A stretch of 64,000 bases of DNA from Porticoccus hydrocarbonoclasticus MCTG13d (lineage in GTDB: Bacteria > Pseudomonadota > Gammaproteobacteria > Pseudomonadales > Porticoccaceae), in contig NZ_JQMM01000001.1 in the NCBI RefSeq assembly GCF_000744735.1, positions 2,108,001-2,172,000 of the forward strand. The letters are read 5' to 3'. Made by a program: the position numbers and the translations under genes. The number at the start of each line of letters is the position of its first letter. Position 1 is the first letter of the stretch. Below are positions 1 through 8,422 of this stretch, piece by piece. The notes under the pieces were generated by a model. The model saw nothing but the letters and a program-made list of their open reading frames with translations, ran no database searches and was not told the origin of the DNA.

Positions 1-247
1 TTCCCATGCGATTGACCAGCTGCTCTCTGGCTCTTCTGGAGCGCTGCTTTGCTTTTTCATCGTCCGACAGCTTGCGGGTGGCCGCAGCAGTCCTGGCCCG
101 TTCTTTTGGGTCAACCGTTTTACCACCACCCGTAGGCAGGTCGCGAATATGCCCGATACTCGACTTCACAATGAAATCGTTGCCGAGATACTTGTTGATC
201 GTTTTCGCCTTGGCCGGCGACTCGACGATAACCAGTGATTTACCCAT
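1..247 (-). CDS. topA: DNA topoisomerase I, N-terminal fragment
   Basis: Type IA topoisomerase that relaxes negatively supercoiled DNA. Only about the first 82 residues lie in the window; the gene runs off the left edge. The minus-strand product starts [20 protein letters not shown], the family's N-terminal TOPRIM segment with its conserved glutamate in VESPAKAKT. It continues through IGHIRDLP into a basic stretch rich in K and R. The ATG at 247 is the obvious start because the motif begins directly after it. Identification is firm; nothing can be said of the catalytic tyrosine or the zinc domains, which are outside the window. Confidence 0.95.
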   Translation of the reverse strand, partial: MGKSLVIVESPAKAKTINKYLGNDFIVKSSIGHIRDLPTGGGKTVDPKERARTAAATRKLSDDEKAKQRSRRAREQLVNRMG

Positions 248-362
248 GAAGCAGCCGTTTATCCTGTAGATTGATAGCCCAAAGTGCTACCAGATGGCAC
301 CACGAAAGCCTGAAAGGGAGCGAATATACATGTGCCGCCGGTGGTTTGGTCAAGGTAATTTT

Positions 363-887
363 TCACTCGGCAGCCAATCTATTGAGAGATTCTTCGGGTC
401 GGATCGCACTTCTGAGGTGCTTCAACTGGGTATCGATCCGGTCAATATCCGCCAGTTCACCGCGTTCCTGCCAGACAATGGCCACACCCTCACGGTTGAC
501 CTCAACAGCGATCGCGTCAGCTGGCAGGGCCGCCAGCACTGCCCCAATAACGGGTTGCAACCGGTCATTGGCTTCATGGCCCAACCATTGCCAGCCCTCC
601 CAGGGTGAGTGATCGCCACGGCGGGTACCCCGAACCAACAGCCACTTTTCCATCCGGGAAAATGGCGATGGACTGGAGTCTGGCACCCAGAGCAGGGTAT
701 AACCTGCGTATTCAAGGCGGCCTTCTCCCTCTCTGGCATCCGGGGCATGCACGAGTCGAACCCGAAGTCCACGGGACGAAGCCAGACGTCGCATCTCCGT
801 GATCATTTTCTGACGAGGGCTCTGGCGAAACCAGAGCAGCGGTGAAATGATAAGCGCCAGTATCAGTAGAATTAACAAATAGGTCAT
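363..887 (-). CDS. Membrane-anchored protein of unknown function
   Basis: A 174-residue protein I do not recognise. Residues 1-20 form one hydrophobic helix (MTYLLILLILALIISPLLWF), followed by a basic stretch, so an N-terminal anchor with a cytoplasmic body is likely. The body holds alternating short hydrophobic strands, a WEGWQW cluster near residue 100, and a C-terminal helix. There are no cysteine pairs or catalytic motifs that I can name. It lies between topA and a divergent universal stress gene whose start is only 61 bases away, so the two share a short promoter region. The reading frame is intact and codon use resembles its neighbours, so it is probably a real gene. Confidence 0.75.
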   Translation of the reverse strand: MTYLLILLILALIISPLLWFRQSPRQKMITEMRRLASSRGLRVRLVHAPDAREGEGRLEYAGYTLLWVPDSSPSPFSRMEKWLLVRGTRRGDHSPWEGWQWLGHEANDRLQPVIGAVLAALPADAIAVEVNREGVAIVWQERGELADIDRIDTQLKHLRSAIRPEESLNRLAAE

Positions 888-948
888 TATCTGCTACAAC
901 CTTATATACTTGAGAAAGCGTTGATAAACCAGTTACAGGAGATACTTC

Positions 949-1377
949 ATGTCCGCCTATAAACACATTTTGATCGGTCTGGACCTATCTCCAGAATCAC
1001 AGCAAGTGGTCGAGAGAGTCAAGTCCCTGTTTCACAACAGTGACTGCCAATTGAGCCTTGTTCATGTACAGGAGCCATTGTCGTTTGCCTACGGCGGTGA
1101 CATCCCGATGGACCTTACCGAGGTCCAATACCAACTGGAGGAGCAGGCGAAGCAGCGTTTGGCCGTCATCGGCAAAGATCTCGGAGTTCCCATTGAGAGC
1201 CAACATGTGATCATCGGCCAGCCCGCCCAGGAAATGCACCGGTTTGCCAATGACAACCATGTGGACCTGATTGTAGTCGGCAGCCACGGTCGCCATGGTA
1301 TCAGTCTGATACTGGGCTCAACGGCGACCGGTGTGCTGCATGGTTCCCAATGCGATGTGCTGGCGGTCCGGGTATAA
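949..1377 (+). CDS. Universal stress protein, UspA family
   Basis: A 142-residue single-domain Usp protein. The fold markers are present: a first strand HILIGLDLS with the conserved aspartate, and the ATP-binding signature G-2x-G-9x-G-S at residues 111-124 (GSHGRHGISLILGS). This places it with the ATP-binding UspA/UspFG-like group, cytoplasmic proteins tied to growth arrest and stress survival. A good Shine-Dalgarno (AGGAGA) lies 6 bases before the ATG. It is transcribed alone, divergent from the membrane-anchored gene to its left. The family call is firm; which stress it answers to cannot be read from the sequence. Confidence 0.93.
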   Translation: MSAYKHILIGLDLSPESQQVVERVKSLFHNSDCQLSLVHVQEPLSFAYGGDIPMDLTEVQYQLEEQAKQRLAVIGKDLGVPIESQHVIIGQPAQEMHRFANDNHVDLIVVGSHGRHGISLILGSTATGVLHGSQCDVLAVRV

Positions 1378-1485
1378 GCTGTGCATTCAGGCTTTTATTG
1401 ATCCGGGTATCTAATTTCGCAAGACCTGTCTAACATGTTTGCGGTTCAACCCATTTGCCTTTCAAGGAATACAAACCAAACCTTT

Positions 1486-3453
1486 ATGAAAAAATGTCAT
1501 GGCAGCGTCGTCGGCACCCTTTTACTGGCAGTATGCGTGCTATTACCGGGTACCTCTTTTGCCAGAAACCCGACCCTGGACGAACAGCGCGCGCTCTACC
1601 GCGAAGCCAAAATTGCAGTGGCAAGAGGTAGCGAAGGCAATGTTCACAGACTTGTCAATGCCCTCGGAGACTACCCTCTCAAACCACACATCGAATATTT
1701 ATGGTTAAGCGATCGATTGAGACACGCGAAAACCATTGAGGTTTCGACCTTTCTCAACAACTACGACGATAGCTCCCTGGCCAACCGACTGCGTTACCGC
1801 TGGCTCGACACCTTGCATCATCAGCGGCGTGAGCAGGATTTTCTCGCCTACTACCGACCAGCCAGTGCCAGCACAGAACAGCAGTGTTATTTCCATTTCA
1901 TACACCTGAGCAAAGGGAAAAAGGAACCTTTTCTGTCAGACGCCATATCACTCTGGAGCGTGGGGAAATCCCAGCCCAATGGCTGTGATGCGCTTTTTGA
2001 CTATCTCATTGCCAACCAACATATCACTGATGAAATTGCCTGGAATCGTTACTCGGCCGCTGTTCTAAATCACCAGCACCGGCTGGCAAGATATCTCCAG
2101 CGTTTTTTCACGACGGATCGCTACCAGCTGTTGGCCAAGAATTTCCTGAAGGTAGATCTTGAGCACGAACTCATAGGCAACTATTCATTGTTCAGTGATT
2201 TTAACGACGCACTGAGCGGCGATGAAATACACGCCATCATTGCCCATGGACTGACTCATCTGGCAAGAACTGATGCGACCACTGCTCTCAAACACTGGAG
2301 TTATTACCAGCAGATCCACCCCTTTACCAGCGAGCAAAGAAAACAGGTCGTAACCGACCTGATCAAGGGCCTTTATAACCAGGAACACCCTGATATTGCA
2401 GACAACTATCTGATTGATTATCTCGACATTGTTGATCCATCCCTACTGGAATGGCGGACCCGGGAATTTATCAGTCAGGCGGACTGGCAAAGTGTTCTCA
2501 CCTGGATAGAGCGTATGCCGCTCCAGCTCCGTGAGACTGATCGTTGGCTATACTGGCGGGCCCGGGCGGCAGATCTCAACCACACTGCCAAACAACCACC
2601 GGAGCAAAACAGCGCCTATCAGGTACTGTCCCGCAGTCGCAGTTTCTACGGTTTTCTTGCCAGTGAATGGGCTGCCAATGGCTATTCAATGGCGTTCAAA
2701 AAAGCACGCGTTTCTCCGACAGTCATCGCTGAACTGGAAAAACAACCAGGAATTCTCAGAACACGGGAATTCGTCTTTCACGAAGATTACCTCGCCGCCC
2801 GTCGGGAGTGGTATCACACCACACGCAACTTCACTGAACAGCAGTGGATTACCGCAGCCCATATTGCCAGCAGCTGGCAGTGGCACAACGGAGCTATCAC
2901 CAGCATGATCAGCGCCGGATTCTGGGATGATATCAACCTGAGATTCCCTCTTGCTTTCAAGGACGCGTTCTACAGTCATGCCGACAAGACCGGCGTTCCC
3001 GTACATTTGCTGTTTGCCGTAGCACGCCAGGAAAGTGCACTCGCACAGGATGTACAATCCCGTGCGGGGGCAAAGGGGCTAATGCAACTGATGCCGGCAA
3101 CGGCCAGGGAAACGGCTCGCAAACACGGCATCAGCTACCGTGGCAGCCACCAGCTGTTTGAGCCGGAGATCAATATTACTCTGGGCAGTCGCTATTACCG
3201 GGAAATGTTAGAGCGCTTTGAAAACAACCGAATTCTTGCCACAGCCGCCTACAACGCTGGTCCCCATCGGGTCAGCAGCTGGTTGAAAAAAAGCCAGGGG
3301 TCACTGCCCTTCGATGCATGGATTGAAACAATTCCCTTTCTGGAAACACGCAACTACGTTCAAAACGTGCTGGCCTTTTCCATGATCTATGCCTATCACC
3401 TGGAAAGTGAAGCGCGCATCCTCTCGGAAAAAGAAAAACAACACCGGCTATGA
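1486..3453 (+). CDS. slt: Soluble lytic murein transglycosylase
   Basis: Periplasmic enzyme that cleaves the MurNAc-GlcNAc bond of peptidoglycan to give 1,6-anhydro products. The 655-residue product has a signal peptide ([20 protein letters not shown]...SFA), a long alpha-helical superhelical region to about residue 480, and a C-terminal lysozyme-like SLT domain. The catalytic glutamate sits in [10 protein letters not shown], followed by the family's [13 protein letters not shown] motif and AYNAGPHRV. An in-frame ATG lies 51 bases upstream, but it would put 17 polar residues before the signal peptide, so the ATG at 1486 is preferred. Its stop overlaps the tatD start (ATGA), so the two are translationally coupled. 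Confidence 0.93.
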   Translation: MKKCHGSVVGTLLLAVCVLLPGTSFARNPTLDEQRALYREAKIAVARGSEGNVHRLVNALGDYPLKPHIEYLWLSDRLRHAKTIEVSTFLNNYDDSSLANRLRYRWLDTLHHQRREQDFLAYYRPASASTEQQCYFHFIHLSKGKKEPFLSDAISLWSVGKSQPNGCDALFDYLIANQHITDEIAWNRYSAAVLNHQHRLARYLQRFFTTDRYQLLAKNFLKVDLEHELIGNYSLFSDFNDALSGDEIHAIIAHGLTHLARTDATTALKHWSYYQQIHPFTSEQRKQVVTDLIKGLYNQEHPDIADNYLIDYLDIVDPSLLEWRTREFISQADWQSVLTWIERMPLQLRETDRWLYWRARAADLNHTAKQPPEQNSAYQVLSRSRSFYGFLASEWAANGYSMAFKKARVSPTVIAELEKQPGILRTREFVFHEDYLAARREWYHTTRNFTEQQWITAAHIASSWQWHNGAITSMISAGFWDDINLRFPLAFKDAFYSHADKTGVPVHLLFAVARQESALAQDVQSRAGAKGLMQLMPATARETARKHGISYRGSHQLFEPEINITLGSRYYREMLERFENNRILATAAYNAGPHRVSSWLKKSQGSLPFDAWIETIPFLETRNYVQNVLAFSMIYAYHLESEARILSEKEKQHRL

Positions 3454-4271
3454 ATGACACACCAAACAGCACACCACTGATCGATATCGGGGTAAACCTG
3501 AGCAACCCCTGCTTTCAGGATGACTGGCAGAGTGTGCTGCAGCGAGCATTGGATGCCCATGTTACCCAGCTGATTCTGACTGGCACAAATCTGGCTGAGA
3601 GTGAGCAAGTGCTCAGCCTTTGCCAACAATCCGGCGACGACTTCCCCGACATGCTCTACAGCACCTGCGGCGTCCACCCCCATGAGGCAAAGCAGTACTC
3701 CGCCGAGACAGGCACTCAGCTGCGCTCGCTGGCTGAGGCACCCCAGGTCGTGGCTATTGGGGAAACCGGGCTCGACTTCAATCGCAACTATTCCCCACCC
3801 AGCGACCAGGAAAGGGTCTTTGAAGCACAACTGGAACTGGCTATCGAATTACAACTGCCGGTTTTCATGCACGAGCGGGATGCCCACCAGCGACAATTTG
3901 AGATCCTCAAGAACTACCGCGATGAGCTGCCGGACGGCGTGATCCACTGCTTTACCGGCGATCGGCAGGCGCTGTTCAACTATCTTGATCTGGACCTGCA
4001 TATCGGCATCACGGGATGGATCTGTGATGAGCGACGCGGTGAGCAACTTCAGGCACTGGTGAGCAGCATCCCACTCAACCGGCTGATGCTGGAAACTGAT
4101 GCTCCTTTTCTACTGCCCAGAACCCTGCAACCGCGACCAAAAAAACGTCGCAATGAGCCAGCTTTTCTGCCCTGGGTACTGGAGCAAGTTGCCAGATGCC
4201 GACAGCAACCGGCTACCATTATCGCCGAGCAAACCACGGTGACAGCTAAACGTTTTTTCAGATTAAGCTAG
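3450..4271 (+). CDS. tatD: TatD family metal-dependent hydrolase (3'-5' DNase)
   Basis: TIM-barrel metallohydrolase of 273 residues. It starts [11 protein letters not shown] in place of the DxHxH found in YcfH/YjjV, which marks TatD proper rather than its paralogues. Other metal-site motifs are present: [19 protein letters not shown], the HCFTGD strand, and [10 protein letters not shown] with the conserved aspartate. The E. coli protein is a magnesium-dependent 3'-5' exonuclease linked to repair of oxidised DNA and DNA turnover; that activity is assumed from the family. The start overlaps the slt stop by four bases. Length matches the family (about 260). Confidence 0.92.
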   Translation: MNDTPNSTPLIDIGVNLSNPCFQDDWQSVLQRALDAHVTQLILTGTNLAESEQVLSLCQQSGDDFPDMLYSTCGVHPHEAKQYSAETGTQLRSLAEAPQVVAIGETGLDFNRNYSPPSDQERVFEAQLELAIELQLPVFMHERDAHQRQFEILKNYRDELPDGVIHCFTGDRQALFNYLDLDLHIGITGWICDERRGEQLQALVSSIPLNRLMLETDAPFLLPRTLQPRPKKRRNEPAFLPWVLEQVARCRQQPATIIAEQTTVTAKRFFRLS

Positions 4272-4383
4272 AGCCCCTCACCTTTTTTAAATAACGGTCA
4301 ACACATTTACCCGCGCCTCTGGACGACCAGATCAGTTAAGCTAAACTGGGACGGATAACTGTGTCTTTGAATGGAGCACACCC

Positions 4384-4953
4384 ATGGCTTGCAAGGCAAT
4401 ATACCGGAGTGTATTTTTTTGTGCCCTTATCACGATGCCCGCGCTGATAAATGCGGGCGGAGACTCTGCATCAACACTCGAACAGCAAGCGGAAAACATC
4501 GTCAAACAGTTTGCCGGCTCATTGCAGCCACGCCTGCTGGAGGCAATCCAGACCGGTGGCCCGGTGGAGGCCATCAGCGTCTGCGCCACAGCGGCACCGG
4601 AAATAGCCAACCGACTGAACCGGGAAACCGGTTGGTCCGTCAAGCGGGTCAGTCTCAAGGCCCGCAACAAATCCGCTGAACCCGACCACTGGGAACGGAA
4701 TACCCTTTTGCACTTTGAATCTCGCCTCGCCGCAGGAGAGATGCCTGCACAACTGACCCAGGCCGAACAAGTCGATGGGCGATTCCGCTACATGAAGGCT
4801 CAGATTGTTCAACCACTCTGCCTCAACTGCCATGGCAGCGCGCTCGATCCAGACGTTGCACAAGCACTGAAAAATCATTACCCGGACGACGCTGCGACAG
4901 GCTATCAACTGGGTGAAATCCGAGGGGCATTCAGCCTGTCGGCTCCGCAGTAA
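4384..4953 (+). CDS. Periplasmic mono-haem protein, DUF3365 (Tll0287-like)
   Basis: A 189-residue exported protein with an N-terminal signal peptide (residues 1 to about 24, ending ALINA-G) and one c-type haem motif CLNCH at residues 146-150. The domain around it matches DUF3365: an alpha-helical start, the VSICATAAPEIA-type segment with its own cysteine (here AISVCATAAPE), then RVSLKARN and the C-terminal haem site. Members are haem-binding sensory or redox proteins of largely unknown role. A GGAG ribosome-binding site lies 7 bases before the ATG. The exporter gene follows after 30 bases, so co-transcription is likely, but a functional link is only inferred. Confidence 0.85.
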   Translation: MACKAIYRSVFFCALITMPALINAGGDSASTLEQQAENIVKQFAGSLQPRLLEAIQTGGPVEAISVCATAAPEIANRLNRETGWSVKRVSLKARNKSAEPDHWERNTLLHFESRLAAGEMPAQLTQAEQVDGRFRYMKAQIVQPLCLNCHGSALDPDVAQALKNHYPDDAATGYQLGEIRGAFSLSAPQ

Positions 4954-4983
4954 TCTAGCCAATCTGACGAATTGATTTCTCCT

Positions 4984-5946
4984 ATGCACCAGGAACACTT
5001 ACATCGCTGGCAACACCAGCACGACTTTTCCACGGCAAACGCCCATGGCGAGCGCCGCACCAAATATGTATTGATACTGACTGCCGTCACGATGGTAGCG
5101 GAAATCACTGCCGGTACGGTATTTGGTTCAATGGCCCTGCTTGCAGACGGCTGGCACATGGGCACCCATGTGGCCGCCTTTATGATTACGATTTTTGCCT
5201 ACCGCTATGCTCGGAAACATGCCGACAATCCGGCCTTCAGTTTCGGTACCGGCAAAGTCGGTGTGCTGGGGGGCTTTGCCAGTGCAGTGGCGCTGGCAGT
5301 TGTCGCCCTGATGATGCTGGTCGAGTCGCTACAGCGACTGGCATCTCCACAGCTGATTCAACTCGATGCCGCTATCGCGGTGGCTGTGTTGGGACTGGCG
5401 GTCAATATCATCAGCGCCCTGTTGTTAAAAGATCATCATTCACACCAGCACCAGGACGGTGACGATACGCATCAGCAGACTGGCGAAGGTCATCGCGACC
5501 AAAACCTTTATGCCGCCTATATGCATGTACTGGCGGATGCTCTCACCTCGTTATTGGCCATTTTCGCGTTATTGTCGGCCAAGTATTTCGGCTGGTATGC
5601 ATTGGACCCCGTGATGGGAATTGTCGGTGCAGCGATTATCACCTACTGGGCAATCGGCCTGATCCGGCAATCCAGTCCGATTTTACTGGACGGCGGCATG
5701 AGCGATTACTATCAGGAAAAAATTACCCGGGCCATTGAAGAGGATGCCGACAATCAAATCACGGATCTGCATATCTGGAAGATCAGTGAGCACGACTACG
5801 CGGCGATTATATCCCTTGTCACCCACCACCCCAGACCCACGGATTATTACAGATCACTACTGGCCGACTTTAACTGGCTCTCACATCTGACCATCGAAGT
5901 GCACCGCTGTGAGGACAATCGTCTTACCGAGTCCGGCATTAAATGA
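4984..5946 (+). CDS. dmeF: CDF family divalent-cation exporter, DmeF type
   Basis: Inner-membrane cation/proton antiporter of 320 residues with six predicted membrane segments. The start is histidine-rich (MHQEHLHRWQHQHDF), which is typical of DmeF (cobalt/nickel) proteins. The metal site shows in two helices: LLADGWHMGTH in TM2 and HVLADALTS in TM5, the second of the HxxxD type. A loop between TM4 and TM5 is again histidine-rich (HHSHQHQDGDDTH). A cytoplasmic C-terminal domain with LHIWKISEHDYAAI follows. An upstream TTG at 4972 is possible, but the ATG at 4984 fits the family start. Substrate choice of Co/Ni over Zn is family inference. Confidence 0.9.
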   Translation: MHQEHLHRWQHQHDFSTANAHGERRTKYVLILTAVTMVAEITAGTVFGSMALLADGWHMGTHVAAFMITIFAYRYARKHADNPAFSFGTGKVGVLGGFASAVALAVVALMMLVESLQRLASPQLIQLDAAIAVAVLGLAVNIISALLLKDHHSHQHQDGDDTHQQTGEGHRDQNLYAAYMHVLADALTSLLAIFALLSAKYFGWYALDPVMGIVGAAIITYWAIGLIRQSSPILLDGGMSDYYQEKITRAIEEDADNQITDLHIWKISEHDYAAIISLVTHHPRPTDYYRSLLADFNWLSHLTIEVHRCEDNRLTESGIK

Positions 5947-5976
5947 TTGACCAGAACTTCCATCAAGGAAAAATTC

Positions 5977-6441
5977 ATGAGAATCAATAAATTATCAATT
6001 ATTCTGCTCGGCGGACTGCTGGCAATGCCCCCCGTCAGTTACAGCGACACCCCAGAGTCGGTCGGTCTGGCTACCCGGGTAATGGCCAATGCGCTGTTTA
6101 ACGACACCGAAAAGCGGGTATTCGGCGAGTACCTGCGCCGCGATTATTCTGGCGACGAGGACAAGGGCGGCGTGAAGAAGAAAAGTCTGCCCCCCGGTTT
6201 GCGCAAAAAACTGGAACACGGTGGTGAACTGCCACCGGGTTGGCAGAAGAAGGTTGCACGGGGTGAAGTTCTCGATCGCGAACTTTATTTGATGAGCCGG
6301 GACCTGCCAGAGGATCTACTGGGACGGCTACCCAGATCACTGGATGGCACGTCGCTGCGACAAATTGATGATCGTATTTTCAGAGTCATGGATGCAACAA
6401 ATACCGTTCTCGATGTGTTTTATCTGACCACAGGGCAATAG
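5977..6441 (+). CDS. Secreted CigR/RcnB-like small protein
   Basis: A 154-residue exported protein. The ATG at 5977 has an AAGGA ribosome-binding site and is followed at once by a signal peptide (MRINKLSIILLGGLLAMPPV); the frame is open back to a TTG at 5947, which lacks both. The middle holds the paired LPPGLRKKLEHG and ELPPGWQKKVARG repeats that are diagnostic of the CigR/RcnB-like group. RcnB is a periplasmic factor for nickel/cobalt homeostasis and CigR an anti-virulence factor. The gene sits 30 bases after a DmeF-type exporter, which would suit a metal role, but that is inference. It converges with the SulP gene 7 bases away. Confidence 0.78.
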   Translation: MRINKLSIILLGGLLAMPPVSYSDTPESVGLATRVMANALFNDTEKRVFGEYLRRDYSGDEDKGGVKKKSLPPGLRKKLEHGGELPPGWQKKVARGEVLDRELYLMSRDLPEDLLGRLPRSLDGTSLRQIDDRIFRVMDATNTVLDVFYLTTGQ

Positions 6442-6448
6442 CCTCCGG

Positions 6449-8095
6449 TCAATGTAGCCCGTCCCGCTCAATGTAGTCCATTGCATCGCGCAATGAAGCA
6501 AATCTGTGCCTATCATCGAGAAACTGCAGCGCACCCAGTCTTTTCAGGTCGGCGCTGGTTTGTTCGGAAATACCTACCAGCAACACATAGCGCTGGTGAT
6601 GCTGTTCGTTGCGAATCAGCTCATCTAGAATCATTGCGGTCGAAGTACCCACCAGCTGGGCACCAGTCAGATCCACAATAATAATTTCGTGAGAAACATG
6701 ACCCGCGAGGCGGCGGCGCAGCCCCCGACCCACCCCAAAACTGAGGGGGCCGGCGAGACTCAGCAGAGCAACCCGGCCTTGCTGGGCCGCCAGCCATTCG
6801 TCAACAGGGCTCTGATCACTTTCTGTCCCTTGACCGTGTTTAAAATGGACATTATCCAACTGAATGGTCGTCAGACGCTCAACAGTAATCATGTTGGATA
6901 AAAACACCCCCACCAGGACAGCAGTAATCAAATCGACAAAAACCGTCAGGAACAGCACCAACACCATCAGCGCTGCAGTATCCACCGGCAGCCTGCCAAG
7001 CCGCCGCAGGTAGGGCCAATCGATGATATCGATACCCACCTTGATCAGAATACCCGCCAGCACCGCCAAGGGTATATGTCCCGCGTACTGACCCGCGCCA
7101 AGCATCACCGCCAGCAACACCAGCGAGTGAATCATTCCGGAGTAGCCGGTCTTGCCACCTGTGCGTATATTGACCACTGTGCGCATGGTGGCACCGGCAC
7201 CGGGCAACCCGCCGAAAAAGCCGGCCACCGTATTACCGATACCCTGCCCGATCAATTCACGATCGGAGTCGTGCTGCTGTTTGGTAAGGTTGTCTGCCAC
7301 TAGTGACGTGAGTAAAGAATCGATGGAACCTAGTACAGCCAGTAATACTGCGGCATACAAAAGATCATCCAACATATCCAATGAGAACATTGGCCATTGC
7401 AGCGACGGAAATGCCGAGGGAATTGCACCGATTGTCGCCACGGTCCCCTCGGGGAGCCAAAGCACACAAAACGTTCCGAGCAACAGCACCAACAGAGGCG
7501 ATGGCAGCCAGACATTCCAGCGATGGGGCCATAAACAGACACCCGCGATCGCCAGCAAACCCAATGTCAGGTCGTTCCAGCTGATCGCTGTTAGCCATTC
7601 GGGAAAATAGTCCAGCGTTGCCAGCAGTGAAGGGGTGCCCGTGTGCCCAAGTATGGGACCCAGTTGCAGCACGATGATGATGACGCCTATCCCGGTCATA
7701 AAACCTGAAATAACCGAATAGGGAACCAGAATGAAATACTTGCCCAACTTCAGCAACCCAAAGCCGATCTGGAGAATGCCGGCAAGAATCACGGCGCTGA
7801 AGCCCATCAACAGGCCCGCTTCCGGGTGTTTCGCCTGAATTGAGGTAAACACACTGGCCATCACCACCGTCATGGGGCCGGTAGGGCCGGATACCTGGGC
7901 GGGCGTACCACCAAACAGCGCGGCAAAAAAACCGACAAAAATGGCACCGTAAACACCCGCAGCAGGACCCGCGCCGGATGCCACCCCAAACGCCAACGCA
8001 AGCGGCAAGGCAACCACAGCGGTGGTTAGCCCACCGGCAAAATCCCTGGGTAAGTGACGAGTGGAAAGAGAATTGAAAAACGTAATCCCGCGCAT
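6449..8095 (-). CDS. SulP family anion transporter with STAS domain
   Basis: A 548-residue membrane protein. Residues 1 to about 400 contain the SulP transport core of about 14 membrane segments, with DFAGGLTTAVVALPLALAFG and the signature SGPTGPMTVVMAS. Residues about 430-545 form a cytoplasmic STAS domain (IIVDLTGAQLVGTSTAMILDE). The family exchanges or symports sulfate, bicarbonate or other inorganic anions; with VALPLALAFG and the short length it resembles BicA-like sodium/bicarbonate symporters, but the substrate cannot be fixed by reading. It stands alone between the convergent CigR-like gene and the glutaredoxin/rlmKL pair. Confidence 0.88.
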   Translation of the reverse strand: MRGITFFNSLSTRHLPRDFAGGLTTAVVALPLALAFGVASGAGPAAGVYGAIFVGFFAALFGGTPAQVSGPTGPMTVVMASVFTSIQAKHPEAGLLMGFSAVILAGILQIGFGLLKLGKYFILVPYSVISGFMTGIGVIIIVLQLGPILGHTGTPSLLATLDYFPEWLTAISWNDLTLGLLAIAGVCLWPHRWNVWLPSPLLVLLLGTFCVLWLPEGTVATIGAIPSAFPSLQWPMFSLDMLDDLLYAAVLLAVLGSIDSLLTSLVADNLTKQQHDSDRELIGQGIGNTVAGFFGGLPGAGATMRTVVNIRTGGKTGYSGMIHSLVLLAVMLGAGQYAGHIPLAVLAGILIKVGIDIIDWPYLRRLGRLPVDTAALMVLVLFLTVFVDLITAVLVGVFLSNMITVERLTTIQLDNVHFKHGQGTESDQSPVDEWLAAQQGRVALLSLAGPLSFGVGRGLRRRLAGHVSHEIIIVDLTGAQLVGTSTAMILDELIRNEQHHQRYVLLVGISEQTSADLKRLGALQFLDDRHRFASLRDAMDYIERDGLH

Positions 8096-8179
8096 GACAG
8101 CCTCTAACCGGTGTCTGAAATGACAACATACTCCAGAGATGCCGCCACTGACAGCAGTGGCCAGGATTTGTCGCCCGGT

Positions 8180-8422
8180 CTAGGGACCTGAAATCAGGCG
8201 CCGCACCTGACCGGCAGTAAAGGGCCAGCCTTTCTCACGCCCATCCGGAGTGACAATCACCGGGATGCGAATACCGTATTTCGCCGTCAGCACCTCATCC
8301 TCATTGATATTGACCACATGCAGACGCCAACCCTTCTCCTGGAGAACCGGATAGAGCAGCGCCTTGGCCTGATCACAGAGAGGACAGTGGGTACCGCTGT
8401 ATAGCGTCAGAATGTCACTCAT
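8180..8422 (-). CDS. Glutaredoxin-like thiol protein
   Basis: An 80-residue thioredoxin-fold protein starting MSDILTLYSGTHCPLCDQA, with the redox motif CPLC at residues 13-16 and the cis-proline strand YGIRIPVIV. It belongs to the glutaredoxin 2/YruB-like (DUF836) group, short members that often accompany RNA-modification genes. The ATG at 8422 overlaps the rlmKL stop as ATGA, so this start, rather than an in-frame one 24 bases upstream, is preferred, and translation is probably coupled to rlmKL. Partner and redox substrate are unknown. Confidence 0.85.
   Translation of the reverse strand: MSDILTLYSGTHCPLCDQAKALLYPVLQEKGWRLHVVNINEDEVLTAKYGIRIPVIVTPDGREKGWPFTAGQVRRLISGP

Noticed and set aside
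901..948. FNR/ANR-like site before the universal stress gene
   Set aside because: TTGAT is present but the second half (CAGTT) does not match ATCAA.
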